Counted from the first letter of the stretch, positions 1-6,138 are shown. The stretch is 9,832 nt of DNA from Limnochordia bacterium (GCA_007132255.1 SLOZ01000312.1:1-9832), one strand, 5' to 3'. Made by a program: numbers and translations. The notes: generated by a model not told the origin, from the sequence alone.

Positions 1-39
1 AATCACGGTGCAAAACTCTCAATTCGAAGGAGGATATTT

Positions 40-873
40 ATGAGACGCATTGCAATACTTGTGCTGCTTTTGCTAACCGTTGGTAGTCAGGGTGCAGCTT
101 ACGAGCCGTTCAGCCGAGACGCGCTGGGACGAACTGGCGGTGCCGCTGTCGCTTGGTTGGAAGACGATACACTGTTTGTGGCCGTCGCCAATCCCAGTTC
201 GTCTCGACAACGCTTCATCATTGAACCGATCAGCCGCGACCGGTCTGGCTCCGATGCCTTTCAATCCTTTTCGGTAACGATTCCCGGTCGAACTGTGGTT
301 CTGGAGTCTGTTCGGCTGGGCAGTGCGGGCAGAACATGGCGCAGCGATCATCCGGTCCATGATTCGCATCCGCGCTGGGGCACGAGCTCAGGTGAAGTAT
401 CGGAGTTGAACTATATCGGTATCGATGGTGGACGAGGTGCAAGGTACTCCATACCCGTCCAGATCACCGATGCTGCTCTCCCTGTGCAGCGCTATGTGGT
501 TTACGATGAGGATGTGTTAGAGTTTGATTTGGACTTGGATCTTTTGTTAGAGGGTCGCCATTTAAACCGTTTGGTGGTAGGCGATTACGAGGTTTTAGGG
601 ACACGGCAAACCGGAGTGGTGAGTGTGGTGTCTGTGGAGGGTGGCTTTCGGGTGGATTCTTCTCGCCTAGAGGTTACGTACGCCAAGCCTTCCGCATCGC
701 TGCGTTTTTCGGCTCCGCCGATTCGAGAGAGCGGGATCTTGAGTTTCCATCTCGAACATGTTGATGAACAGAACCGGCGCCAAGTCTATGATGGTCCGAT
801 GATCCTTGTGATTGGCTCGCTGCATTACTTTCAAGACAACACAGGGCGTTCATCATCTCGGACAGTCAGATGA
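40..873 (+). CDS. Exported protein of unknown function, 277 aa
   Basis: I do not recognise this family. The N-terminus is a typical Sec signal peptide: MRR, then a hydrophobic run (about residues 4-15) and small residues (GSQGAA) giving a likely cleavage near residue 19-20. No later membrane segment, lipobox cysteine or LPXTG anchor is visible, so secretion or release at the cell surface is inferred. The mature part is rich in alternating hydrophobic/polar stretches (for example TLFVAVANP, RYVVYDEDV, VVSVVSVEGGF), suggesting a mostly beta-sheet, possibly immunoglobulin-like fold. It contains an acidic patch EFDLDLDLLLE around residues 158-168. The start is well supported: AAGGAGG at 27-33 lies 6 bases before the ATG. 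An intrinsic terminator follows 42 bases after the stop, so this is the last gene of its unit. Only 39 bases upstream are visible, so its partners are unknown. That it is a real gene is quite sure; its function is not. Confidence 0.8.
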   Translation: MRRIAILVLLLLTVGSQGAAYEPFSRDALGRTGGAAVAWLEDDTLFVAVANPSSSRQRFIIEPISRDRSGSDAFQSFSVTIPGRTVVLESVRLGSAGRTWRSDHPVHDSHPRWGTSSGEVSELNYIGIDGGRGARYSIPVQITDAALPVQRYVVYDEDVLEFDLDLDLLLEGRHLNRLVVGDYEVLGTRQTGVVSVVSVEGGFRVDSSRLEVTYAKPSASLRFSAPPIRESGILSFHLEHVDEQNRRQVYDGPMILVIGSLHYFQDNTGRSSSRTVR

Positions 874-915
874 TCACGTTACTTTGCAGTCGTTTACGGT
901 CTTCGGAGACTGCAT

Positions 916-954
916 CCCACCAAGGGCTTTATGTTTAGCCTTGGTGGGTTTTTT
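916..954 (+). terminator. Intrinsic terminator after the exported-protein gene
   Basis: A perfect 10-base-pair stem (916-925 CCCACCAAGG with 939-948 CCTTGGTGGG) encloses a 13-base loop and is followed directly by six T residues (949-954). It lies 42 bases after the stop at 873. There is no T tract on the other strand, so it acts on + strand transcription only. Confidence 0.93.
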
Positions 955-1432
955 CGTGATAGCCTCAGTAATCCGGTGCCCTACATAGGAATTTTAACGG
1001 TGGCAGCGAACAATGTAGAGAGTATGCAAGCATCAACGGACTGACCGTGAGCACACCGATAGGCTGCGAACGACAACCCAGGCTCCTGCGCTGCGTGATC
1101 CTTTTGGGCAGGCCGATGCTGCCGCAGAGATCGACCCTCGGCGCCGGGGCTCGTAGTATGTGTTGGCCGCTCCGAGAGCACAGTGGGTGTGCAGCACAGC
1201 ATGAGGGTAGGGGCATGTGACCGTGTGCTCGGACCTTTCGAACCCGCCAACGATGGTTAGGTCGTCAACCTTTTCCATCTGGGAAGCAGCATTACCTTGA
1301 AAAGTCTGTTCGTAGGCTTTTCCTCGTCTGCTTATTCAAGTTTCGTCAGTGAAACCCGTCACGGCAGTAGGCGTGTTCGCTGTGGTTGTGCATAGATAAC
1401 CTCAAAATAACCATGAGAATCGAGGAATGTTC
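955..1432. other. Long intergenic region with no convincing gene; possible structured RNA or decayed sequence
   Basis: No reading frame here has a plausible start, Shine-Dalgarno site and protein-like translation. Plus-strand frames are broken by many stops. The minus strand is open in all three frames from about 1036 to 1253, because no TTA, CTA or TCA occurs on the + strand there. Openness in every frame argues for composition or RNA structure rather than one hidden gene, and the three translations look like random peptides. Possible helices include CCGAG..CACA (1172-1182, 2-base bulge) with 1224-1232, CTTGAA (1296-1301) with TTCAAG (1335-1340), and GTTTC (1340-1344) with GAAAC (1351-1355). 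I see no match to tRNA, tmRNA, RNase P or SRP RNA. The promoter of the following gene presumably lies in the last 100 bases, but no good -35/-10 pair stands out. Confidence 0.5.
1422..1426 (+). promoter_or_regulatory. Ribosome binding site that decides the start of the first GNAT gene
   Basis: GAGGA at 1422-1426 touches the ATG at 1427 with no spacer, but lies 6 bases before an in-frame TTG at 1433. Normal spacing therefore favours the TTG. Confidence 0.5.
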
Positions 1433-1966
1433 TTGTCTGAAATCACCTACCGCTCGTTGACTCTACGTGATGTTGAACGACTGCAGGATATCGATGCATC
1501 ACAGCACATAGGCAGCGCTTGGCGAGACATTAACGGCGAGCGCCTCTTAGTTGTGATTGACTATCATGATCCAGATTGGCCCAACGGATTCGCTGACCAT
1601 CGCCAGCGGCTGCAGGCCACCATCGAAGGAGGTGGTGCTGCCATTGGGGCATTTGCCAGTTCCGGTCGTCTGGTGGGTTTTGTCACTGTGAACCTACAGT
1701 TGTTTGGCGCCAAGAACACCTATGCCCTCCTCGACCAACTGTTCATCTCTGCTGAGTATCGCCGCCAGGGCGTGGGCCGGCAACTTTTTGCGTTGGCGGC
1801 GGCTGCGGGCAAGCGCTTCGGAGCGGATCGACTCTACATAGCTGCTGGGTCGGCAGAAGAAACGGTTGCGTTCTATCGGGCCTTAGGGTGTGTGGATGCT
1901 GTAGAAATCAATGGCAGTATTTTCGAGGAGGACCCTCGCGATCTGCAGTTGGAGTACGTTTTGTAA
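1433..1966 (+). CDS. GNAT-family N-acetyltransferase, about 177 aa
   Basis: This is a single-domain GCN5-related acetyltransferase, which moves an acetyl group from acetyl-CoA to an amine. The substrate cannot be told. Motif A is clear: a beta strand (LLDQLFIS, about residues 100-106) followed by the acetyl-CoA pyrophosphate loop R110-R-Q-G-V-G115 and a helix. Motif B follows as AEETVAFYRALG (residues 141-152), the usual loop and helix before the last strand. Total length is normal for the family. I chose the TTG at 1433 (giving MSEITYRSL...) because GAGGA at 1422-1426 is 6 bases away. The ATG at 1427, two codons earlier, would have the site touching it and remains an alternative. A 152-base gap separates it from the next gene, so the two may be transcribed separately. 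A cytosolic protein is expected. Family call sure, function open. Confidence 0.88.
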   Translation: MSEITYRSLTLRDVERLQDIDASQHIGSAWRDINGERLLVVIDYHDPDWPNGFADHRQRLQATIEGGGAAIGAFASSGRLVGFVTVNLQLFGAKNTYALLDQLFISAEYRRQGVGRQLFALAAAAGKRFGADRLYIAAGSAEETVAFYRALGCVDAVEINGSIFEEDPRDLQLEYVL

Positions 1967-1976
1967 CAGACTCTTC

Positions 1977-2006
1977 TTGACAGGGCCATGTGGCCATCGT
2001 AAGAAT
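1977..2006 (+). promoter_or_regulatory. Weak candidate promoter before the second GNAT gene
   Basis: A perfect -35 hexamer TTGACA (1977-1982) is followed after 18 bases by AAGAAT (2001-2006), which matches four of six TATAAT positions. It begins 10 bases after the first GNAT stop and could start transcription of 2119-4856. The -10 is poor, and the purine-rich run at 2012-2027 has no reading frame attached to it. Confidence 0.3.
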
Positions 2007-2118
2007 CGTGAAGAGAGAGGGGGGAAGGCGCGGCTGCTGCCACGCTGTACATGCCTAAATAGGTTGGCGTTGGACGCCAAGGATCCGGTCTGGCCGCAAT
2101 AGCCTGCGCCGATCAGCT

Positions 2119-2904
2119 GTGCCGCCAATATTGAAAATCGATTGCCAACTCGTTGCCTGGGATTCTGAACAAGACGGTGTTCGCCATCATCTAGAAGACC
2201 TACCGTCGCCAGTGGACTCCTTCTATGAAGACCACCTTTTGGCAGCGGAGTTCTTTTTGATTACAGTGAATGGTGACCCAGCTGCCCTAACGGCTGTTCA
2301 CAACCAAGAGCTTTTGGTGTATTTCACGGTGCGACCGCCGTTTCGCCGTTGGGCGCAGGCGTTATTCCAATACGCCAAACGCTTGCGCAGCGTGAACAGC
2401 GCTTTCGTACCGACATGTGATGAACTTTACCTTTCCCACGCCTATGAGGCAGCCCGGCGTGTAGATTTGCAGGCGTATTTCTTCAAGTCTGAAGGGATCA
2501 GCCATCAAGATATGCCGCAGGATCACGGGTTTGCGATAGCCGTCGCCACGGCTGCCGACAAAGCGATGATCCTGGCGGATACCAAAGATTTCTTCGATGC
2601 TGTGGATGGCCATTTGGCAGCGGGCCAGATCTATGTGGGGACGTATGAAGGAAAAGTGGTGTCGTACGGCATCATAGAGACCGGTCGAATCTTGAAATCG
2701 GTAGCTAGCATCGGCATGATTGTCAAGGAAGATGTACGCCGTCGTGGCTATGGCGGCATGACCCTGCGAGCCCTTAAAAGGCACTGCTTGAATCGCGGCA
2801 TTCAGCCCATTGCTGGCTGTTGGTACTACAATCATCAATCAAAAAGGACCATCGAGAGCGCCGGCTTGTACAGCCAGACTCGACTGTTGAAGATCCACTT
2901 TTAA
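2119..2904 (+). CDS. GNAT-family N-acetyltransferase with an N-terminal extra domain, 261 aa
   Basis: The C-terminal half is a GNAT domain. A strand (VASIGMIV, residues 195-202) leads into the acetyl-CoA loop R207-R-R-G-Y-G-G213 and helix, then the final strand and helix with NHQSKRTIESAGL. The N-terminal 120 or so residues have no acetyl-CoA loop and may be a degenerate GNAT-like or substrate-recognition domain; this is inference. The protein is much longer than a single GNAT domain (about 150-180 aa). The start is uncertain. GTG at 2119 is the only usual start codon between the in-frame stop at 2056-2058 and the conserved-looking sequence, yet it has no clear Shine-Dalgarno site. TTG at 2131 is possible but no better. 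The 3' end lies inside a 9-base inverted repeat, and an esterase gene follows 36 bases later, so the genes are probably co-transcribed. Substrate unknown. Confidence 0.8.
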   Translation: MPPILKIDCQLVAWDSEQDGVRHHLEDLPSPVDSFYEDHLLAAEFFLITVNGDPAALTAVHNQELLVYFTVRPPFRRWAQALFQYAKRLRSVNSAFVPTCDELYLSHAYEAARRVDLQAYFFKSEGISHQDMPQDHGFAIAVATAADKAMILADTKDFFDAVDGHLAAGQIYVGTYEGKVVSYGIIETGRILKSVASIGMIVKEDVRRRGYGGMTLRALKRHCLNRGIQPIAGCWYYNHQSKRTIESAGLYSQTRLLKIHF

Positions 2905-2911
2905 CAGTCGA
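2880..2911 (+). repeat. 9-base inverted repeat overlapping the GNAT stop codon
   Basis: TCGACTGTT (2880-2888) pairs perfectly with AACAGTCGA (2903-2911) across a 14-base loop, and the TAA stop (2902-2904) lies at the edge of the 3' arm. No T run follows, so it is not an intrinsic terminator. It could be an mRNA hairpin that stabilises or separates the two messages. Confidence 0.55.
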
Positions 2912-2940
2912 AACAACTCAACACGAAAGAGGGAGTCGAA

Positions 2941-3738
2941 GTGAAACATATGCGAGTGAAGCTCTGGCAGGACAGCGATGAACGACCTTATCTCGACACA
3001 TATATCTTAGAAGGTAAGCAGCGGCCACTGGTCTTGGTCCTTCCCGGTGGTGGCTATGGCTTCACGTCGGAGCGGGAAGCGGAGCCCATCGCCATGCAGT
3101 TCAATGCTGCCGGCTTCCATGCGGCTGTTCTGCACTACAGTGTTCATCCGGTGCAGCATCCCATGCCGCTGCGGGATGCCGCCAAAGCCATGTGCTTGCT
3201 GCGGCAGCAGGCAGAGGAATGGAATATCGCGGTGGCTAAGATCGCTGTCTGTGGGTTTTCTGCGGGCGGCCATTTGGCGGCCAGTCTTGGTGTTCATGGT
3301 GACAAGCCGTATGTTACTGAGGCATCCGGGGTCTCGTTTCCGGAAAATCGTCCGGACGCTCTAGTTCTTTGTTACCCTGTAATCTCCAGCGGAATCCATG
3401 GCCATCAAGGATCGTTCCAGAATCTGTTGGGCGCCGATGCTTCCGGCGAGCTGCGTCAGGAGCTGTCCTTAGAGCATCACGTCACCGACACGACACCACC
3501 GACGTTTTTGTGGCATACTGGCGATGACGCAGCGGTCCCTGTGGAGAATAGTCTGCTGTTCGTCGAAGGCCTGCGCAAACATGGAGTTCCCTTCGAGCTG
3601 CACGTGTATCCCCACGGACCGCACGGCTTTTCGCTGGCCACCACCGAGACCGACTCCGGCGAAATGGGCAGCGATCCGCATGTGGCCACGTGGATGGCTC
3701 TATGTGTCCAGTGGCTTAGCAGTGTGTTTGCAGGCTAA
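2941..3738 (+). CDS. Alpha/beta-hydrolase, probable acetyl esterase, 265 aa
   Basis: This is a cytosolic serine esterase of the alpha/beta-hydrolase fold, related to the acetyl-xylan and other short-acyl esterases of the BD-FAE/esterase-lipase group. The oxyanion-hole motif LPGGGYGF is at residues 34-41. The nucleophile elbow G105-F-S107-A-G-G110 gives Ser107. The acid is probably Asp196 in TGDDAAVP, and the base is His228 in GPHGF, so the triad is complete and in the usual order. There is no signal peptide, which suggests it acts on imported acetylated sugars or other small esters. GTG at 2941 is preferred because GAGGG at 2929-2933 lies 7 bases upstream; the ATG at 2950 would be too far. 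The gene sits between a GNAT and a Nudix gene. Whether it removes acetyl groups added by the GNAT enzymes is speculation. Fold and catalytic class are sure, substrate is not. Confidence 0.9.
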   Translation: MKHMRVKLWQDSDERPYLDTYILEGKQRPLVLVLPGGGYGFTSEREAEPIAMQFNAAGFHAAVLHYSVHPVQHPMPLRDAAKAMCLLRQQAEEWNIAVAKIAVCGFSAGGHLAASLGVHGDKPYVTEASGVSFPENRPDALVLCYPVISSGIHGHQGSFQNLLGADASGELRQELSLEHHVTDTTPPTFLWHTGDDAAVPVENSLLFVEGLRKHGVPFELHVYPHGPHGFSLATTETDSGEMGSDPHVATWMALCVQWLSSVFAG

Positions 3739-3760
3739 TGGGTGGCAGAAATTCTTGGTT

Positions 3761-3766
3761 GGGAGG
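3761..3766 (+). promoter_or_regulatory. Ribosome binding site setting the Nudix start at GTG 3775
   Basis: GGGAGG lies 8 bases before the in-frame GTG at 3775. The earlier GTG at 3742, four bases after the esterase stop, has no site at proper spacing. Confidence 0.8.
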
Positions 3767-3774
3767 TTCTTGTA

Positions 3775-4308
3775 GTGGAGCTATTGGCAACTCTGTACCA
3801 TGATCGCAGCTTGAACCTTAATGGACGAACTTTGGAGCGGATGGCCGTTCGAGCGATCATCCCGCGCCACCAAGAACTCTTCATGATTCACTCCGCGGTT
3901 CATGGTGATTATGGGTTTCCGGGTGGTGGTATTGAACCCGGTGAAACGCAGGAGCAGGCACTGGCTCGGGAAGTGGCGGAAGAGGCCGGCGCACAGGTGC
4001 AGAGTGTAGACCAAGAGTTTGGCCGGATTGTGGAGCACAGGAAACCTAAAGAACTCGAGTATGATGTTTTCCGCATGACATCCTTCTATTATGTTTGCCG
4101 GATCAGTGATACCTTTATCGCTCCTAAACTCGAAGACTACGAAATAGGTTTAGGACTTACCGGCTGCTGGGTGCCGGCCCAAGAAGCGCTGCAGGTTAAT
4201 CGCCGTATCATTGAGGCTGGTGGACCGCCTAAGACCCAGCGCGAAGTGACCGTGCTGCAGCGGTTTTTGGAAACACTGGGTAGGAATGGGTGCTGCCGGG
4301 ATGAGTAA
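3775..4308 (+). CDS. Nudix hydrolase, 177 aa
   Basis: Nudix enzymes hydrolyse a nucleoside diphosphate linked to another group, using Mg2+ bound by the Nudix box. The full box is present: G51, five residues, E57, seven residues, R65-E66-V67-A-E69-E70-A-G72-A73. All metal-binding and catalytic positions (R, E, EE) are kept, so it should be active. The preceding GDYGFPGGG is the usual strand and turn leading into the box. About 100 residues follow, somewhat more than the minimal domain, and may set substrate choice; the sequence alone does not show whether the substrate is ADP-ribose, a sugar nucleotide or a damaged nucleotide. I chose GTG 3775 on the strength of GGGAGG at 3761-3766. Starting at 3742 would add 11 unsupported residues. 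It follows the esterase closely and precedes the NimA-like gene by 26 bases, consistent with one operon. Confidence 0.92.
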   Translation: MELLATLYHDRSLNLNGRTLERMAVRAIIPRHQELFMIHSAVHGDYGFPGGGIEPGETQEQALAREVAEEAGAQVQSVDQEFGRIVEHRKPKELEYDVFRMTSFYYVCRISDTFIAPKLEDYEIGLGLTGCWVPAQEALQVNRRIIEAGGPPKTQREVTVLQRFLETLGRNGCCRDE

Positions 4309-4334
4309 AATTTGCGAACGGATGGAGCGATACG

Positions 4335-4856
4335 ATGCGCAGAACAGATCGAGAACGGGATGAGGCCTTCGCTAAACAAGTGGTTGATAAGGCAGAGTAT
4401 GCAGTGCTGGCAGTGACTGAAGCCGATGGTCAGCCCTACTGCGTGCCGATTTCGGCAGCGCGCCACGGTAATTGCGTCTATGTCCACGGCTCCTACGAAG
4501 GACGGAAAATGGCCGCACTGCGGGCCAACCCGAGGGTCTGTTTGACATTTGTCGGCGACGTGGCGGTTGCGCCGCCTATCGATGCGGAGGACCTAGAGCG
4601 GGCTAAACAGTCCGGACAGCCCGTAGGCAGCTATGTTAGCAGCAAGTTCACTACGTCCTACGAGTCGGCCGTGGTCTTTGGTACCGCTGTTATTGTAGAA
4701 GATGAAGCGGAGAAGATCCGTGGCCTGCGAATCCTGTCGGAAAAGTACACACCGGATAACATGGAATACTTTCATCTGGCCATCGCCGCCAGTTTGGATG
4801 TGACTTGTGTGATTCGCATCGACATGGCCAGCATCACAGGCAAAGAAAAGGCATAG
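4335..4856 (+). CDS. Pyridoxamine 5'-phosphate oxidase-fold, NimA-like flavin-binding protein, 173 aa
   Basis: The protein belongs to the FMN-binding split-barrel superfamily, in the group that includes the nitroimidazole-resistance protein NimA. Its features are the N-terminal MRRTDRE signature, then KAEYAVLAVTEADGQPYCVPIS (residues 19-40; strand, turn and strand of the barrel), VYVHGSYEGRKMAALRANPRVCLTFVG (phosphate and flavin side), and SYESAVVFGTAVIVEDEAEK. Length is typical. NimA proteins reduce nitroimidazole drugs to harmless amines, but most chromosomal relatives have no tested function, so a general flavin- or heme-linked reductase role is the safer reading. GGAG at 4324-4327 lies 7 bases before the ATG. 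It is the last gene of the 2119-4856 group and is followed at once by an intrinsic terminator. No signal peptide; cytosolic. Confidence 0.9.
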   Translation: MRRTDRERDEAFAKQVVDKAEYAVLAVTEADGQPYCVPISAARHGNCVYVHGSYEGRKMAALRANPRVCLTFVGDVAVAPPIDAEDLERAKQSGQPVGSYVSSKFTTSYESAVVFGTAVIVEDEAEKIRGLRILSEKYTPDNMEYFHLAIAASLDVTCVIRIDMASITGKEKA

Positions 4857-4867
4857 TGCTTGATCGT

Positions 4868-4908
4868 AACCACTCCTTGGGCAGCAGCCGCGAGGGAGTG
4901 GTTTTTTT
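4868..4908 (+). terminator. Intrinsic terminator between the enzyme cluster and the arginine operon
   Basis: A 9-base-pair stem (4868-4876 AACCACTCC with 4895-4903 GGAGTGGTT) ends in a run of seven T residues (4902-4908), starting 11 bases after the NimA-like stop. It insulates the arg promoter from upstream transcription. Confidence 0.93.
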
Positions 4909-4918
4909 CGTCCTTGGA

Positions 4919-4936
4919 ACAGTATAATTATGCATT
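4919..4936 (+). promoter_or_regulatory. Distal ARG-box-like operator
   Basis: The central octamer ATAATTAT (4924-4931) is a perfect palindrome and sits in an 18-base window that matches 11 of 14 core positions of the known ArgR/AhrC consensus (TGAAT-4W-ATTCA). It shares the 11-base core GTATAATTATG (4922-4932) with the site at 4996-5006. It also contains TATAAT (4923-4928), but no -35 hexamer lies at proper distance, so an operator is more likely than a promoter. Confidence 0.5.
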
Positions 4937-4973
4937 AAACGTCGGTTAAATCCTAGTAAAGTCACGAAATCAC

Positions 4974-5002
4974 TTGATAATAAACCACAAAGTATGTATA
5001 AT
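4974..5002 (+). promoter_or_regulatory. Main promoter of the arg operon
   Basis: TTGATA (4974-4979; five of six -35 positions), an exact 17-base spacer and TATAAT (4997-5002; perfect -10) form a strong housekeeping-sigma promoter. Transcription should begin near 5008-5010, giving an untranslated leader of about 86 bases before argC. Confidence 0.85.
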
Positions 5003-5010
5003 TATGAGAA
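4993..5010 (+). promoter_or_regulatory. Proximal ARG-box-like operator overlapping the -10 box
   Basis: The octamer ATAATTAT (4998-5005) overlaps the -10 hexamer. Ten of 14 core positions of the ArgR consensus match, the left half (TG) better than the right. A repressor bound here would block RNA polymerase, which fits the known arginine-dependent repression of such operons by ArgR/AhrC. No regulator gene is in the window. Confidence 0.5.
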
Positions 5011-5094
5011 ACCTCCAAGGGTGGAGCACCAGACTGCGGAGCTGCATAATCGAAGCTGGCGGAGAGCCGCTGCCAGGGTAGGGAGCTGATACTG
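5009..5094 (+). promoter_or_regulatory. argC 5' leader with GGAG repeats and a small arginine-containing frame
   Basis: The leader holds CTCC (5013-5016), which can pair with GGAG at 5023-5026, 5038-5041, 5061-5064 or 5082-5085. The last of these is inside the argC Shine-Dalgarno site GGGAG (5081-5085). A second possible hairpin is GCGG-AGAG-CCGC (near 5059-5070). A frame from GTG 5021 to TGA 5087-5089 would give 22 residues with four arginines, but it has no well-placed ribosome site. It is too short for a T-box (stem I and specifier loop are missing). Regulation by this leader is possible but unproven. Confidence 0.3.
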
Positions 5095-6138
5095 ATGATC
5101 CAAGCAAGTGTAATTGGCGCCACGGGATATGTGGGGCAAGAACTGGTGCGATTGCTGCATAAACATCCACAGGCAGAACTTTGCGGTGTAACATCAAGAA
5201 GTCAGGCTGGGCAGCCGTTGGCCGATCTATACGGCTCGCTGCGCGGTCAAGTCGACCTGGTTTTGGAAGAGCAGGATATTCCAGCTATGGCTGATCGGTC
5301 CGACATCATGTTCTTCGCACTGCCGCACGGACTCGCTTCGGGTTTAATCACTGAACCTGTTTTGAAGTCCACGAAGGTCATCGACTTGGGGGCCGACTTT
5401 CGCATCCAAGATCCAGCGGTGTATCACCAGTGGTACCACAACGAGCATCAAAGCCCACAACTTCTGGCGCAGAGCATCTATGGCCTTCCTGAACTGCAGC
5501 GAACGGCGATCCCACAGTACCGCTTGGTGGCCAATCCCGGTTGTTACACGACCTGCAGCATTCTATCCTTGGCGCCTTTGATGCAGCATCCGCAAGTGCA
5601 ATTGGACACGATTGTCATTGACGCCAAATCCGGATTGACAGGAGCAGGACGAGGTCTCGCTTTGGGAACGCATTTTACCGAAGCCAATGAATCGATGAAA
5701 GCATATAAGGTAGCGGCGCATCGTCATACTCCTGAAATTGAGGAGCAATTGGGTCAGCAGGCTGGGAAGCCGATACAGCTTGTGTTCACACCGCACCTAG
5801 CACCGATGAATCGCGGCATTTTAGCCACCTGTTACATCAAGTTCAGTGGATGTTTGGATTCCCAGACCATTTGGCAGTTGTATAAAGACTTTTATCGAAC
5901 CAGTCCGTTCGTGCGTATTCTGGAATGGGGTGTCTTCCCCGAAACCAGCTGGGTGAAGGGATCCAATTTCTGCGACATCGGGTTAGCATTGGAAGAACGG
6001 ACGCAAACGCTTGTGGTTATCGGAGCCATCGATAATCTGGTCAAAGGTGCAGCCGGACAGGCTGTGCAGAACATGAATTTGCTGTTCGGGCTGCCAGAAA
6101 CAACAGGCTTAGGCGATGTCGCAGCATTTCCCATATAG
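5095..6138 (+). CDS. argC: N-acetyl-gamma-glutamyl-phosphate reductase (ArgC), 347 aa
   Basis: ArgC makes N-acetylglutamate 5-semialdehyde from N-acetylglutamyl phosphate using NADPH, the third step to ornithine. The Rossmann motif G8-A-T-G11-Y-V-G14 starts the NADP domain. The catalytic cysteine is Cys150 in NPGCYTT, and the partner signature H209-R-H-T-P-E214 supplies the histidine and glutamate. Length and domain order match the 340-350-residue family form, not the long fungal or short forms. The start is firm: GGGAG at 5081-5085 lies 9 bases before the ATG, and the protein starts directly at the first beta strand. It is the first gene of the operon, under the promoter at 4974-5002. argJ follows after 12 bases, with the argC stop inside the argJ ribosome site. 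Cytosolic. Identification is sure. Confidence 0.98.
   Translation: MIQASVIGATGYVGQELVRLLHKHPQAELCGVTSRSQAGQPLADLYGSLRGQVDLVLEEQDIPAMADRSDIMFFALPHGLASGLITEPVLKSTKVIDLGADFRIQDPAVYHQWYHNEHQSPQLLAQSIYGLPELQRTAIPQYRLVANPGCYTTCSILSLAPLMQHPQVQLDTIVIDAKSGLTGAGRGLALGTHFTEANESMKAYKVAAHRHTPEIEEQLGQQAGKPIQLVFTPHLAPMNRGILATCYIKFSGCLDSQTIWQLYKDFYRTSPFVRILEWGVFPETSWVKGSNFCDIGLALEERTQTLVVIGAIDNLVKGAAGQAVQNMNLLFGLPETTGLGDVAAFPI

Noticed and set aside
1229..1246. TTTCGAACCC, similar to a tRNA T-loop
   Set aside because: The flanking five-base arms do not pair, and no acceptor or anticodon stem is found on either strand.
1033..1278. Overlapping open frames on the minus strand at 965-1216, 981-1250 and 1033-1278
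   Set aside because: All three frames are open at once, the starts lack ribosome sites, and the translations are rich in Cys, Ser, Arg and Pro without any domain-like pattern. They are treated as one intergenic region.
1281..1294. Resemblance of GGAAGCAGCATTA to part of the SRP RNA S-domain
   Set aside because: The conserved GGTCCGG-type sequence that should precede it is missing, and the surrounding bases do not form the SRP helix 8 or the Alu domain.
3742..3774. Upstream extension of the Nudix gene to GTG 3742
   Set aside because: No Shine-Dalgarno site precedes it, while GTG 3775 has GGGAGG at ideal spacing. The extra residues would translate the ribosome site itself.
4923..4928. TATAAT as a second arg promoter
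   Set aside because: No -35 hexamer is found 16-18 bases upstream, where the terminator T run lies instead. It is better read as the core of the distal operator.
5012..5030. AGGGTGGAGCACC, similar to the T-box motif AGGGTGGnACC
   Set aside because: The match has extra bases. The transcript start lies only about 10 bases upstream, leaving no room for stem I and the specifier loop, and no terminator follows.
5004..5080. A 25-codon frame from ATG 5004 to TAG near 5080 with three arginines
   Set aside because: Its ATG lies before the expected transcription start and has no ribosome site.
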